Origin: Phycisphaerae bacterium RAS1
GTDB taxonomy: Bacteria; Planctomycetota; Phycisphaerae; UBA1845; Fen-1342
Direction: 5' to 3'
DNA: 64,000 nt
Assembly (NCBI GenBank): GCA_007859745.1
Contig: SMLU01000001.1
Span: 2,046,001 to 2,110,000, forward strand
This document shows, piece by piece, positions 38,577 through 50,400 of the stretch (positions are counted from its first letter, which is position 1; the number at the start of each line of letters is the position of its first letter). Under the pieces are notes generated by a model. It was not told where the DNA came from and searched no databases. It saw only the letters and a program-made list of their open reading frames with translations. The position numbers and the translations under genes are program-made.

Positions 38577-39106
38577 GATTCGTCTCCTTTTCAAAAGTGT
38601 CCGGCCGCGCCCATCGCGGCCTGATGGCACTGCAAAAGAAGCCGCTACAGCCGGGGGCCTTTGCCAAGCGCAGCGCACCGGTCACAGCGGAAAATGGTGG
38701 GTCCCTTCAGGGGAAACGATTTTCTGCTTGACCGGCCCGGCGGCGGCTTTAGGTGCCCATCAGCAAGGCCGCGCGGCGTGGCTGGCACGAAAAGGAAGAG
38801 ACGAAGCCCTGACGACAAGGCACGACGGCAGGTCCAAGCGAAGCCCGATGCACTCGCAAGGTGCATTGCGAATGACAGGCGTCTGGATGCGCTCGCGGTG
38901 AGCCATGCGTCCCGCGCAGGCAGGGGTTGCAACCGGCGCAGACCCGTGCATCAACGCATTACGGACGCGCGCTGCGCGTCAATGGAAAACGATGGCTGTT
39001 CACCGTGGGCGGTAGCGGCCTGCTTCCCGCGTGAAAGCCGTGAAAGAAACACGCGAGTCGCGCAGGAAGTAACTAATTCTCAACCATTGCGAAGTAGAAT
39101 TGAGAC
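38577..39106. other. Divergent spacer upstream of the relaxase; candidate oriT
   Basis: About 530 bases with no supportable gene, between the small gene (-) and the MobF relaxase (+). It holds two small inverted repeats: ATGCAC/GTGCAT at 38848-38866 with a 7-base loop, and GACGCGC/GCGCGTC at 38964-38980 with a 3-base loop. MobF transfer origins lie next to the relaxase gene and contain such hairpins near the nick site. The nick itself cannot be identified by eye. Confidence 0.45.
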
Positions 39107-41749
39107 ATGCTTCGCATCAATCAGAACACCGCGCCCGAAGGCGCAAAGAGCTACTATTCGACCGCCGACTATTACTCGGAAGGTCAGGAGCTTACCGGCC
39201 GCTGGCGCGGAGACGGGGCCACGCGACTCGGGCTATCGGGCGCAGTCGGGCAGAAGGACTGGGACGCGCTCTGCGACAACATCGACCCGAACACGGGCAA
39301 CGCGCTGACGCCGCGGCAGAATACCGGGCGTCGCGTCGGCTACGACTTCAACTTCCACGTGCCAAAAAGTGTGTCAGTGCTCTACGGCCTCACCAAGGAC
39401 GAGCGAATCCTGGAAGCGTTCCGCGAGTCGGTTGATGCGACGATGCAGGACATCGAAGCGGAAATGAAAACCCGCGTCAGGCTCGCCGGCAAGAATGAGG
39501 ACCGCACGACGGGCAATATGGTGTGGGGCGAGTTTATCCACACGACGGCGCGTCCGGTGGACGGGATTCCCGATCCGCACCTGCACGCCCACTGCTTCGT
39601 GTTCAACACGACCTGGGACGGCATCGAAGAACGGTGGAAGGCGGGCCAGTTCGCGGGCCTCAAGCACGACGCGCCGTTCTTCGAGGCGGTGTTTCATTCG
39701 CGGCTGGCGCGGCGCATGGAGGAACTGGGCCTGGCGGTGCAGCGGACGCGGCACGGGTGGGAGCTGGCCGGCGTGCCGAAGGCGGCGCTGGCGAGGTTCT
39801 CGCGGCGAACGGCGCTGATCGAAGACAAGGCGCGGGAGAGGGGCATCACCGATGCCGAGACGAAGGGCGACCTGGGAGCGAAGACGCGCGAGCGCAAGCG
39901 CAAGGATCTGACGTTCGATGAACTCGGCCGCGAATGGAGGTCGCGGCTCTCGCCGGAGGAACTGGCGGCGCTCAACGGCATCAAGTCGCGGCTGGGCATG
40001 GACAGCATCGCGGAGGATGACCGCGCCGCCGGCGACGCCGTCGCCAAGGCAATCAAGCACTCGTTCGAGCGCAGCTCGGTGCTGGCGGAGCGCAAGCTGG
40101 TGACGGCGGCGCTCAAGCGTTCTTACGGCGCGGCCTCGGCGAAAACGATAATGCAGAAGCTCGGCGACGCGAACCTGGTGCGCGGCGAGCGCGACGGGGA
40201 GCAGCTCGTCACGACCGGCGACGTGGTCGCCGAAGAGCGGCGCATCATCGACTTCGCGCGTCAGGGCAGGGGCACCTGCCGGAAGCTCGGCGACGGCGAG
40301 CACGCCTTCACGCGCGAATGGCTCAACGCCGATCAACGGAGCGCCGTGCTGCACGTTCTTCACTCGCCCGACCGGGTCATGCTGATTCGCGGCGGAGCCG
40401 GCACGGGCAAGACCTCAATGATGTCGGAAGCCGTTGAGGCGATTGAGAAAAGCGGGAAACACGTTTTCACCTTCGCGCCCTCGGCCGACGCCAGCCGCGG
40501 CGTGCTGCGCGATCAGGGCTTCGCCGATGCGGAGACGGTGGCGCGGCTGCTGGTCGATGGCGAGTTGCAGCAAGAGGCGAGGGGGCAGGTGCTGTGGATC
40601 GACGAAGCCGGGCTGCTCGGCACGAAGACGATGGGGCATGTGTTTGACCTGGCGGAGCAAATCGACGCCCGTGTCATTCTCTCCGGCGACCGGCGCCAGC
40701 ATGGAAGCGTTGAACGAGGGGCGGCACTGCGGCTGCTCGAAGAGCAGGCCGGCACGGTGCCGGCGGAAATCCGCGAAATTCAGCGGCAGAGCGGCGCGTA
40801 CAAGGAAGCGGTCAAGGCGCTGTCGCAGGGCCGGACGGAAGAGGGGCTTCAGGCGCTCGACCGGCTGGGCTGGGTGCGCGAAGTCACGGAGACCGATCGC
40901 TACAAGTTGATGGCGGAGGATTACGTCGCCAGCCTGGAGGAAGGGAAGACGGCGCTGGTGGTGAGTCCCACACACCGCGAGGGCGACTGGATCACCGATG
41001 AAATCCGCGCCAAGCTCAAGCAATCCAAGCGGCTTGCCGGACGCGAGCGGCACGTGCTGATGCTCCACAACACGCATTACACCGAAGCCGAGCGTAGCGA
41101 CCCCATCAACTTCGAAGCCGGCGACGTGCTGGAGTTCCACCAGAACGCGAAGGGCTACGGCAAGAACGAGCGCGTTGTGGTCGGCGACGAGGCGCCACCG
41201 GTCGAACACGCGGCGAAGTACACGTTCTTCAAGCCCGGCCTGCTGCCGATCGCGCCGGGCGAACTGATCCGCATAACACGCAACGGCAAGACCGCCGACG
41301 GCCTGCACCGGCTCAACAACGGCGCAACCTTCTCGGTGAAGGGCTTCGACGGCAACGGGAACATCATCCTCGCGAACGGCTGGACGGTTGCGAAGGACTA
41401 CGGGCATCTGACGCACGGGTACGTCGTCACAAGCCATGCGAGCCAGGGCCGCACAGTCCAGCGCGTGCTGATCGGCGAATCGGCACAGAGCTTCCCGGCG
41501 GCGTCGCGCGAACAGTTCTACGTCTCCGTCTCACGCGGCCGCGAGCGGGCGACGATCTACACCGACGACAAGGCGGCGCTCAAGGCGGCGGTCAGTCGCT
41601 CCGACTCGCGCATGTCGGCAACCGAACTTGTGAACGGCCGTCACCTGCGCGAGCGCGCGATGACGATGGAACGGCTGGAACAACTGCATCCGGCCGTCGC
41701 CGTTAGCGAAGCGCAGTGGCAGCAAGAAAGGAACGATTATGAACGGTAG
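39107..41749 (+). CDS. MobF relaxase/helicase, TrwC/TraI type
   Basis: An 880-residue protein. The N-terminal relaxase domain has paired tyrosines (SYYSTADYYSEGQE, residues 15-28) and the metal-binding triad PDPHLHAHCFVFN (about 157-169). The C-terminal superfamily 1 helicase has GGAGTGKTS (about 430), WIDEAGLLG and SHASQGRTV. This is the classic MobF architecture for nicking and unwinding oriT DNA during conjugation. No coupling protein or pilus genes lie in the window, so transfer machinery is either further right or supplied in trans. Confidence 0.95.
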   Translation: MLRINQNTAPEGAKSYYSTADYYSEGQELTGRWRGDGATRLGLSGAVGQKDWDALCDNIDPNTGNALTPRQNTGRRVGYDFNFHVPKSVSVLYGLTKDERILEAFRESVDATMQDIEAEMKTRVRLAGKNEDRTTGNMVWGEFIHTTARPVDGIPDPHLHAHCFVFNTTWDGIEERWKAGQFAGLKHDAPFFEAVFHSRLARRMEELGLAVQRTRHGWELAGVPKAALARFSRRTALIEDKARERGITDAETKGDLGAKTRERKRKDLTFDELGREWRSRLSPEELAALNGIKSRLGMDSIAEDDRAAGDAVAKAIKHSFERSSVLAERKLVTAALKRSYGAASAKTIMQKLGDANLVRGERDGEQLVTTGDVVAEERRIIDFARQGRGTCRKLGDGEHAFTREWLNADQRSAVLHVLHSPDRVMLIRGGAGTGKTSMMSEAVEAIEKSGKHVFTFAPSADASRGVLRDQGFADAETVARLLVDGELQQEARGQVLWIDEAGLLGTKTMGHVFDLAEQIDARVILSGDRRQHGSVERGAALRLLEEQAGTVPAEIREIQRQSGAYKEAVKALSQGRTEEGLQALDRLGWVREVTETDRYKLMAEDYVASLEEGKTALVVSPTHREGDWITDEIRAKLKQSKRLAGRERHVLMLHNTHYTEAERSDPINFEAGDVLEFHQNAKGYGKNERVVVGDEAPPVEHAAKYTFFKPGLLPIAPGELIRITRNGKTADGLHRLNNGATFSVKGFDGNGNIILANGWTVAKDYGHLTHGYVVTSHASQGRTVQRVLIGESAQSFPAASREQFYVSVSRGRERATIYTDDKAALKAAVSRSDSRMSATELVNGRHLRERAMTMERLEQLHPAVAVSEAQWQQERNDYER

Positions 41750-42149
41750 GCTTCTGGAGAAATACGTCGGCCGCAGCAACGGCAACGGTGAAGTGGCGTT
41801 GTCACCCGACGAACCAGAAATCGACGACCTGGGCTGTTTCGGCTGGCTCAGGGGCATCCGCGACCGCGCCGTAGCCGTCGAGCTTCGACAGGCCAACGGC
41901 AACATCGTTGCCATTCCCTATCACGGTATCGAGCGTTTCGCATTCGACCCTTCGGAAGGCATCGTGCTGACGGTCTCCGGCGGCAAAGTGGTGCTCAAGG
42001 GTCGCAACCTCAACGCCGAAATGCAGCCGACGATCCGCCTGTTCGAGGGCCTCGCCCGTCACCGCGTGCCGTGGATACGCGAGGTGCAGGGCGGCGAAAG
42101 CCTCTCGGCGGCTGGCAATGCGACGGTCGTCGATTCGATTCAGTGGTAA
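41739..42149 (+). CDS. Small protein coupled to the relaxase
   Basis: A 136-residue protein whose ATG lies 11 bases inside the relaxase 3' end. It is beta-rich (RDRAVAVELRQANGNIVAIP, GIVLTVSGGKVVLKGRNL) with a C-terminal segment VPWIREV. No family is recognised. Overlap with the relaxase gene suggests a role in DNA transfer, possibly as an accessory factor. Confidence 0.65.
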   Translation: MNGRLLEKYVGRSNGNGEVALSPDEPEIDDLGCFGWLRGIRDRAVAVELRQANGNIVAIPYHGIERFAFDPSEGIVLTVSGGKVVLKGRNLNAEMQPTIRLFEGLARHRVPWIREVQGGESLSAAGNATVVDSIQW

Positions 42150-42186
42150 CCGTTCTCAGCGGCCCCGGTCGGGATTGAATTGTCGA

Positions 42187-43686
42187 TTATGAGTGCCAGG
42201 CACGTTCTTTCGCACTCCATGCCCGGCACACCATCGCAAGCAGCAACGGCACCGCCGACACAAAGATGGCATACATGAAATAAATGAGATCGACCGCCGT
42301 ATGGATTCGCGTCCAGGCGATGATGTGCGGCACGAGCGCGCACAGGAAATAGCCCGCATGCAGCACCGTAACGGTCAGTGCGTCGCGCCAGACATCCCGG
42401 CGTAGTTGCGCCACAACAAGCGCCATGCAGGCGATGGCCTGCAACAGGATGTAGTAGGGAATCCGATCGCGCGGGACTTCGACGTCGATGTTCAATGCCT
42501 CTTTCAAGGTAGGGATAATATGTTGCGGCTTGTAGTAGAAGAATGCCTCACACGTCTCCTTCGGAAACTCTCTTACGACATAGAAGAACGCGTTGCGTAA
42601 CTGCCGCTCATATTCGGCGTGGAACAGCTCCCTTCCCGCTTCATGTTCCGAGCGGTTTCTGTTTTGAGGCAGGCTGACCCAGACGCAATGGCCGTTGCGG
42701 TCGCCGCCGTGCTGGTGAAGGCCTTCCTTGAACAGGTGCGTACAGTCGTATTGCTCGGCAAGGCCGGGGTAGACCCATTTGGGATGCGCACTCTGGCTGA
42801 TGAACACGCGATGCCAGAATCCGCCGTTGAGCTGTCCGGTCCTGACATAGCTGAAGGGCATAAGAGCCACCCAGAAAAGCTTGGATGCGACATATAGCCC
42901 GACGATCACGGCGCCGAAGCGGAACACCAAGCGTTTCCGGACAGCGTCCCTAGGGTTGGCCCACGACACGAGCACGAGGCCGCACCACACGGGCCAGAGC
43001 AGATATGCCGGCGTGCCTCGCACATATATGGCAAGCACCAGAATCAGCATTTGAAGCCCTGCCAGCATGATGGCGCGGCCGCCGGTGGTTCGCCGTTTCC
43101 AGAAGTAGAGCAGCTCATGAAAGAGGTGGATGCCCGGGATGATGCCGATTACGAAGAAGTAGCGAAGCCCCCCGATCGACACCTGCCCCACGACGCTATC
43201 CGATGAGGTAAGCGGCGTCAGCAACATGATCGTGAGCGCAATCTGGGAAAGCTGGATGGCGATCAACTGCCGGCCCGGAAACCGCAGCGCAAACGCAAGC
43301 GTGGAAAGCCCCACTAAGAACAGCATGCCGTAATTCAGCGACTTGAGGTCGACCCCGAACAAGGCGAAGGAAAGGCTGGCAAAGATCGGGCAGCCGATGC
43401 CGTTGCCGTCCGTCGTGGTCGGCAACACGTCGCCAGCCGGCAGCTTATCTTCCAGAATCTGGCGTATTGCATCTTGTGGCTTGGAACCGGGCGTACGGAG
43501 CATGCCGTAGGGGGTGCCGTTCACCCTCCCCATTCGCGTGCCGTAGTGCGCAAACGATATGCCGGCCGCGATGCAATCTGTTTCCGGGTAGAACGGTGCA
43601 TGCTCATGTTGCTCCAGTGAAAGCACGGAAAGGCAGTAGCCCATAAACACGAGAAAGGTGGTGAGGTAAGCGAGTTTGTGTGTCAT
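42187..43686 (-). CDS. Multi-pass membrane protein of unknown function
   Basis: A 499-residue protein with a signal-like first helix (LTTFLVFMGYCLSVLSL) and about nine further membrane helices. The loop after helix 1 contains YPETDCIAAGISFAHYGTR, and later YFWKRR and FFYYKPQHIIP. The topology (large extracytoplasmic loops, acidic residue after the first helix) recalls GT-C-type glycosyltransferases, but no diagnostic motif is seen. It may be cargo of the element or the first chromosomal gene beyond it. Confidence 0.65.
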   Translation of the reverse strand: MTHKLAYLTTFLVFMGYCLSVLSLEQHEHAPFYPETDCIAAGISFAHYGTRMGRVNGTPYGMLRTPGSKPQDAIRQILEDKLPAGDVLPTTTDGNGIGCPIFASLSFALFGVDLKSLNYGMLFLVGLSTLAFALRFPGRQLIAIQLSQIALTIMLLTPLTSSDSVVGQVSIGGLRYFFVIGIIPGIHLFHELLYFWKRRTTGGRAIMLAGLQMLILVLAIYVRGTPAYLLWPVWCGLVLVSWANPRDAVRKRLVFRFGAVIVGLYVASKLFWVALMPFSYVRTGQLNGGFWHRVFISQSAHPKWVYPGLAEQYDCTHLFKEGLHQHGGDRNGHCVWVSLPQNRNRSEHEAGRELFHAEYERQLRNAFFYVVREFPKETCEAFFYYKPQHIIPTLKEALNIDVEVPRDRIPYYILLQAIACMALVVAQLRRDVWRDALTVTVLHAGYFLCALVPHIIAWTRIHTAVDLIYFMYAIFVSAVPLLLAMVCRAWSAKERAWHS

Positions 43687-44488
43687 ACGCCCGGTCGTTA
43701 ACAGTGTCGCCTTGGAGCGCCTTTAAGGGTGGTTCACGCGGCCTCCCGGCGTGTGGGTTGTTCGTGAGACTGTCAGTCTGCTCCGACACCCGCACCATCC
43801 TCACTTCGCTGACGACCCGTACATACTTACCAAACGCGGACACTATGCGCAATCGAAAGCCGAAGTGTCGGCCGTCAGTGCCCCGATTCCATGATGACGC
43901 GCTGTGGGTTCGGCGGACGCGATAGCTGCGGCGCTCGCGTCAGTCAGACGGAGTCTCAGTCCCTCCGATTCGGGCATTCGCGAATGCGATGCGGGGGCGG
44001 CCGCGCGTTCGTCTTCAGTGGAGGTCCGACGTACGCGCAGGTATCGAGTGTGATTCCGGGGAGCGGGCGACGATCCGGCTTCTGAAGCGCTCGTTCATCG
44101 CCGTGTGACACGTACCCCCAAAACCGGGGGACGCACGAGCCTTTCGACAGCAGGAGCCGAAGAATTGTGGATTCCGTGCTACAAGACGGCGTTGTTCTAG
44201 TCGCCAGCAGTGATCCAGAAAAACTATCATCAACGATGCTATTATAGGACGCACAAGGCTCGGTAATGCTGTGGTGGTCCTGACCAAGTAATCGTGCTCC
44301 GTTGCAAACATTGGATTGACCTGACGCTCGCTCGCTCGGTAGGATTTCGGCCGCAACGAGTTTCTCGGTTCCTCGATTCGATTGGAAAGGCCGGCGGTTA
44401 CGCCGGTGGGTTCGCGCGATACAGAATCGCGCGAGGGTTTTCCGTCGCTCCGACTTCCTATCTCTTTGAATCGAAACTGGAGTAGGCC
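43687..44488. other. 800-base non-coding stretch before the RHS locus
   Basis: No open frame here looks protein-like. A weak CCCCC/GGGGG hairpin occurs at 44115-44130. The right end has the ribosome site CTGGAGTAGGCC before the RHS start. The promoter of the RHS gene should lie here. Confidence 0.4.
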
Positions 44489-47400
44489 ATGGTGCGGACA
44501 GCGCTTGTCGCTACGGTGCTGGCGTACGCGGGTGTGATTGCAGAAGCAAACAACAATTTCCACGTGTCAAACGTGAACCCCTGTCCAGGGGAAGATTTTC
44601 AAGTGCTGCTTGAAGTGTGTCCGGCGCAGGTTGGGACGTTCACCGGGGGACCAACGTTCAATCTCGAACCTGAGGCGGTGCCCGGAGAGCTTGAGGCCAG
44701 TTTGGAGGAGATCGGGGTTCTTTACGAGGTCGGCAACCGCAAGATCTGGCATCTTCGTGCTGGTCATAACCCTGGACTGGTGAAGCTGACAGCGACTGCA
44801 ACCGTCGATCAGGATCCGGACTACACACTCACCTACACCGCGATCATCCGCGTCGGCGCGTCGCCGGGCTCTTCATGTTCGTCATGCGCATCAACTGAGA
44901 ATGAACGGATTGCGATCGACGACGGGCCGGAGTTTGAGTTCCCGCTGGGACATCAACGGCTCCCGGACAACGATGAAGTAGTCGATGCGAACATGCCTCC
45001 CATTCCGGTAAGCCTCATCATGCCGCGAGGGACCGCGGAGAACTTGCTGACCGATCCAAACGAACTCATCCTTATGCATCCCTACCCGCAGTTCACAGAT
45101 ACCGGGGGAAACCCACAGCATAACGTATTCCGCTGCCCAGGCGCGGCAGTGAACGGGTGCTCACTTGTAGTGTACTTGGGCAACTACTTCGGTGAAAGCG
45201 GGCGACGCATTCGCCGCGCGGCCATTGTGACGCGCCTGGAAGCGGGTTACAGAATATCGCTGATTGAGACATCCGGAGCGGATGACTATCAAGGCTGCTG
45301 CCCAACATGGCTTGACCAGCCGGAGCCGTTCTTAGAGTGGGTTGTCGAAGAAACCGACGAGCACGAAGTAACCGTTACCCGTTTTGTGAATGGGGAGGAC
45401 GACCACGTCACGCGGCTGAACTACGCGGCATGCGCCGGTGGGGGCGACGAATGGATCATGAAGAGCGGAGAAAACACGAGCAATTTCGTGCGACAGGAGA
45501 GTGTCTGCTGGAAGAATGAGGGCGATTGGCTGCGGACGCGGAAGATCGAGCTTGTGCATGCGTCGAATTGGTACACGGCGGAGAGTTCGTACACTATTCA
45601 TGAGGAACGCGGCGGGCCGTGGAGTACGCGCGTGGCGGACCCGGATGGGGACGATCCGCAGGTGACGGAGCGAGCGTACCACGGAAACGGCGAGTTGAAG
45701 TACGAAATCTCGCCGGACGGCAATTGGCGCTGGCATGAATACGGCGAAGACGAGAACGACAACGAAGTAATCACAACGTACTTCGGCTGGATGGACGACG
45801 CCAAGCCGTCGAGTATCGAGGAATGGACGAGCTATCGAAAAACCACGATGGGCGATGCTTACGCACCAACTGGCATCCGGCGCCTGCCCGCTGTCGAGGA
45901 AACGTACGTCGATGGCAACTTGTTTGCAAAGACTGGCCGAGCTGTCAGCGGGTCGAATCCCTATACGGAGACGCGCGAGACGTTTTTCAATTCAACCGAT
46001 GGGCTGACGACGGTCACGAGCGGGATCGAGGTTCCTGACGATCAGGCGATCCCGCTATCGGCTCTCAAGTGGACGGGCCGCGCTTCGCCGGATGCGCGTT
46101 CGACGACTTGGACGGGCGAGTGGCTCCAAACGGGGTTTTCTTTCACCGGCCTCACGCCCGCGCTGGGATTGGGAACGACGCACGTCTACCGCGAAAGCGT
46201 CGAGAGCGCCACGGGTGGCCAGAGCATCACCGTAACGGAAGTTAACGATTGGGAGGGCCGCAACGTATTCAGACGGCGTGAGCTGGGCGTCGGCGAGAAT
46301 CGGGAGCTGATCGAGTGGACAGCGCACGATTTCGACCTGCTCGGCCGCCCAATCCTGACGGTGAACTCGAACGGCACCTGGGTGGCGACGCAATACTATG
46401 ATTGTTGCCATAAGCGCGCGATCACGTCGTCCGATGGCTCGATCGTTCAGCAAGTGTTCGACGCAGCAGGCCGGCCGGTGTCGGTGGCCCGCAGCGCCAA
46501 CGGCGTGCGGCTCATCACCAAGTACACCTACCAGTCATTCTCATACGGCGGCGGCACGCTGCCGGGCGTGATCGTCGAAAGCGGATTCGATGAGGAAGAG
46601 CCGGGCGAGGCGGTCGGCTCAATTACCGTCCAGGAGCGCACGCGAACGATTTACGACTTGGCGGGCCGCGTCGTATCCGAAGCGCGGCTGGACGGCTCGT
46701 CCGTCGAACTCGAGACGACCTACGCTTATTCGCACACGGGACAGGGCGGCCGAGTCGTGACGATGACGCGGCCGGACAGCGAGACCGAAATCCGGTCCTA
46801 CTACTGCGACGGGCGGCTCAAGAGCGTCACCGGAACGGGCGTCGTCCAGACGACCTACGATTACAGCGTCGACGAGCACGTCGAAGGCGCCGAGAACGCC
46901 GTTCTGACGGTCATCCGGCAGACCGGTTCCGAAAGCCCGCGCGAGACGCGCGAGTCGTACGACATGATGAACCGGCTGGTCGGCGAGTCGCGCGCCGGCT
47001 GGGCGGCGGAAGGCAGCGTGGAAATCCGCACGTTGCATGCCTACGTCGGCGACGGTGTTGCAGGCGCGGGGCAAGTGGCATCAATCGAGGAGTTCGCCGA
47101 TTCAGAGCCGACGCGCGGCGCGACGCGCTTCGAATATGCCCGCGCCGACGGGGAGGAGATTATTCGGCGCGGCATCAAGCTGTCAGGGTCGGGCAGCCTC
47201 GACGAGGAAATCGACCGTTACACTGAAACCCGCGCGTCCTATCAGGAAGTCCTCGACGGCCTCGCTCACGTTACGGAAGAACGTGCAACCGACGGCGAGG
47301 GGCTCGTGCTCGTGCGCACCACGCAGCGAGCGGTCGGCGACACGGTTCACGAACCTCCGGACGGCACCGGCGAGCACGTGAGAAGCTGGGTACGCGTGAT

Positions 47401-50400
47401 CGGAGAGGACGCAGACGACATTTCCGATTCCGTGCAGTCCGAAGGGCCAGACGCCAACCAGTATTCATCGACGCGCGTGAATCCCGATGTGAATTGGGCC
47501 ACGACTGCCTCCAACGCCGGCCGCGTCGTATCGCGAATTTCCGCCAGCGAGGTGGAAACAACCTACGTTTACGACGGGATGCGTTTGCAGCAAGTTGAGC
47601 ACGCCGGCCGCAAGACTGAGTACGAATATGACCTGCTCGGCCGCATGACCGAGCAGCGCGAAGGCGACCCGCTGGGCACTCCCTCGGTCACTCAGTACGA
47701 CTACTACGACCAAAACGAACCCGGCGGGGGCCAGGTCAAGTGGATCAAGAACCACGACGACAAGTACACCCGCTACGCTTACGACGAATTCGGCCGGCAG
47801 ACGCACACCTGGGGCGACGTGCCGCAGCCGACCTGGAGCGAGTATGACCAGTTCGGCCAGCGCACTAAGCTGCACACCTACCGAACCGGCGACTTCACCG
47901 GCTCTTCCTGGCCCGGCGGAGCCGGCGATGGCGACGTGACGCAGTGGGTCTATCACGGTCCGACCGGCCTGCTCAGCAGCAAGGTCTACGCCGACGACAA
48001 ATCGACCGACTACGAGTACAAGCCCGACGGCCGGCTCTGGAAGCGGATTTGGGTGCGCGAGATCGATTCGGCCCGCGTGACCACAACGTACGGTTATCAC
48101 GAGACGACCGGCGACCTCGAAACCGTCGATTACAGCGACGACACGCCGGATGTGGCGTACACGTATGACCGCCGCGGGCGGATCGACACCGTCACGCAGG
48201 GCGACGACTGGCTGATTCACGACCTGGACCACGACGGCGCGGCCAGCACGGAGTCTGAAGCGGTCTCGGGCGACATTCTGGAGTACGCGCTCACGCGGAC
48301 GATGGCCCCGGAGTTCGGCGGGCCGGTCTCGGCGGTCGAAGTCGAAGCCGACAGCAGCCCGATCTACGCCGCCGCATATGCCTATGACACGGAAACGGAC
48401 ACGGCGCGCCTGACGCGCGTCACCGGCCCGGGCCTGCCGACCGGCGGCGGCAGCACGCATGGCGTGTTCTACGGCTACGCGAGCGATACCGACCTGGTCG
48501 GCACGATCGAGGTGCGGGCGGACGGCGGCGGCGTGAAGCTGCGGACAACGAGGGCGTACGACGCCGACCGCGAGCTGATCGATTCCATCGAAAACACCTG
48601 GGACCCCGACGGCACGCCGGCGGTGATCTCAAAGTACGACTATTCGAACGACAGCCTCGCCCGCCGCTCGGCCGTCGTAAACACCGGCATCGCCTTCGCC
48701 GCGTCGGCGTATAATCGTTACGGCTACAATGACCGAAGCGAACTGACCGCGGCCCGCCGTTATTTCGGCGAAGACCCGGGCGAATGGGAAACCAGCGATC
48801 CCGTGGACAACGAGCACTTCACGTACGCCTACGACCCGATCGGCAACCGCACCGACGCGTCGCGCGGGCAGGAGAAGCCGGTCGAGGTGATCTACGACGG
48901 CAACCAGCTGAACCAGTACGACCAGACGCGCTCGGACGAGGCCGTGTTTTCGACCAACCTGACGTACGACGAGGACGGCAACCTGACGGGCGAATGGCTC
49001 GACGGCGACTGCAACTGCGATGGGCAGGTGAACGTCGGCGACATCAACGCCTTCAACCTGGCGCTCTCCGACGCTTCTGAGTACGAGATGACCTATCCCG
49101 GCTGCACACTGGTCACTGCCGACGCGAACAACGACGGCGACGTGGATGTCCTGGACATCAACCCGTTCGTCGATCTGCTGCTGGGCGGCGGCTCGGGCGG
49201 ACGGCGGCTGGTCTGGGACGCGGAGAATCGTTTGGCTGCGGTTCGCCCGGCGGTCGAAGATGAGGATTTGCCGGACGAGGCGCTGCGGAGCGAGTTTGCG
49301 TATGATTATCTGAATCGCCGGGTGATGAAGCGGGTATACGAGTGGGACACGGGCGAGGACGAATGGACGCTCGTGCTTGACCGGCGCTACGTGTATGACG
49401 GCTGGCGCGTGCTGCTGGAGCTGGACGGCTTGAACTCGAACGCCATCATCCGCAAGTACACGTGGGGGCTGGACCTGGCGGGGTTGGGTGGTGCGGTCAA
49501 CGACCGCGTTTCAGCCGGCGGCATCGGCGGGTTGCTGGCGGTCTACGACACGAACGGGACGACGACAGGCGCAAATCCCGAGGCCGACGACCTGAAGTAC
49601 GTCTACACCTATGACGCCAATGGCAACGTCGGGCAGCTCATCGACCCGGCGGCGGGCAGCGCGGCTTCATCGATCAAGGCCCATTACGAATACGATCCGT
49701 ACGGCGGTGTTGTTGCCTCCTCCGGCACGTATGCCGCGACGAACACGTACCGCTTCAGCACGAAGCTATGGGACGATGAGACCGGCTTGGGGTATTGGGG
49801 CTATCGATACAACGATCCGCGGTTGGGACGGTGGATCAGCCGGGATCCGATTGGAGAGGCCGGTGGCGTCAATCTGTTCGCGTATGTAGAAAACGAGTGC
49901 GTAACGCAAGTCGACGCACTTGGGCTGTTTATTCTTCTTTCGGGCTGCCGGGCGAAGGAAGACACTCCAGCGGGCCCGATGCCGCGTGACTCCGCAGAAT
50001 GCTGCGCCGACGCCAAGGCTGCCGGCTTGGATAGGTTGAACGCTGGCGGCGTGATTTGTTGCGACGGTAAGAAGGTAGCGTGTGCTTGGTACAGCAGCAG
50101 TGGAAACCCAGCCGAGGACTTTGTAACCGACATCCTCATCAGATGCACAACGGAGCATGAGCAGACGCACTTTGACGACATCCCTGACTGCCCCGATCAA
50201 GTGCCTCACCTGGATCGACCAGACTTCAGAGAGGGAGTCGATGAAGACAAGGAAGAGTGTATAGGCTACAAGAAGGCACGCGAGTGCTTGAGCCGAGAAA
50301 TGAGAACGTGCGACAAGGCCCCCGACCCAAAGTCATGTCGGTCACGTATCGAAGCGAAGCTAAAGTCTATCGAAGAGCAGATCAAGAGGCACTGCGGCGG

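Noticed and set aside
44294-44485. Short open frame just before the RHS gene
   Set aside because: No ribosome site, no protein-like pattern, and it overlaps the expected promoter region.
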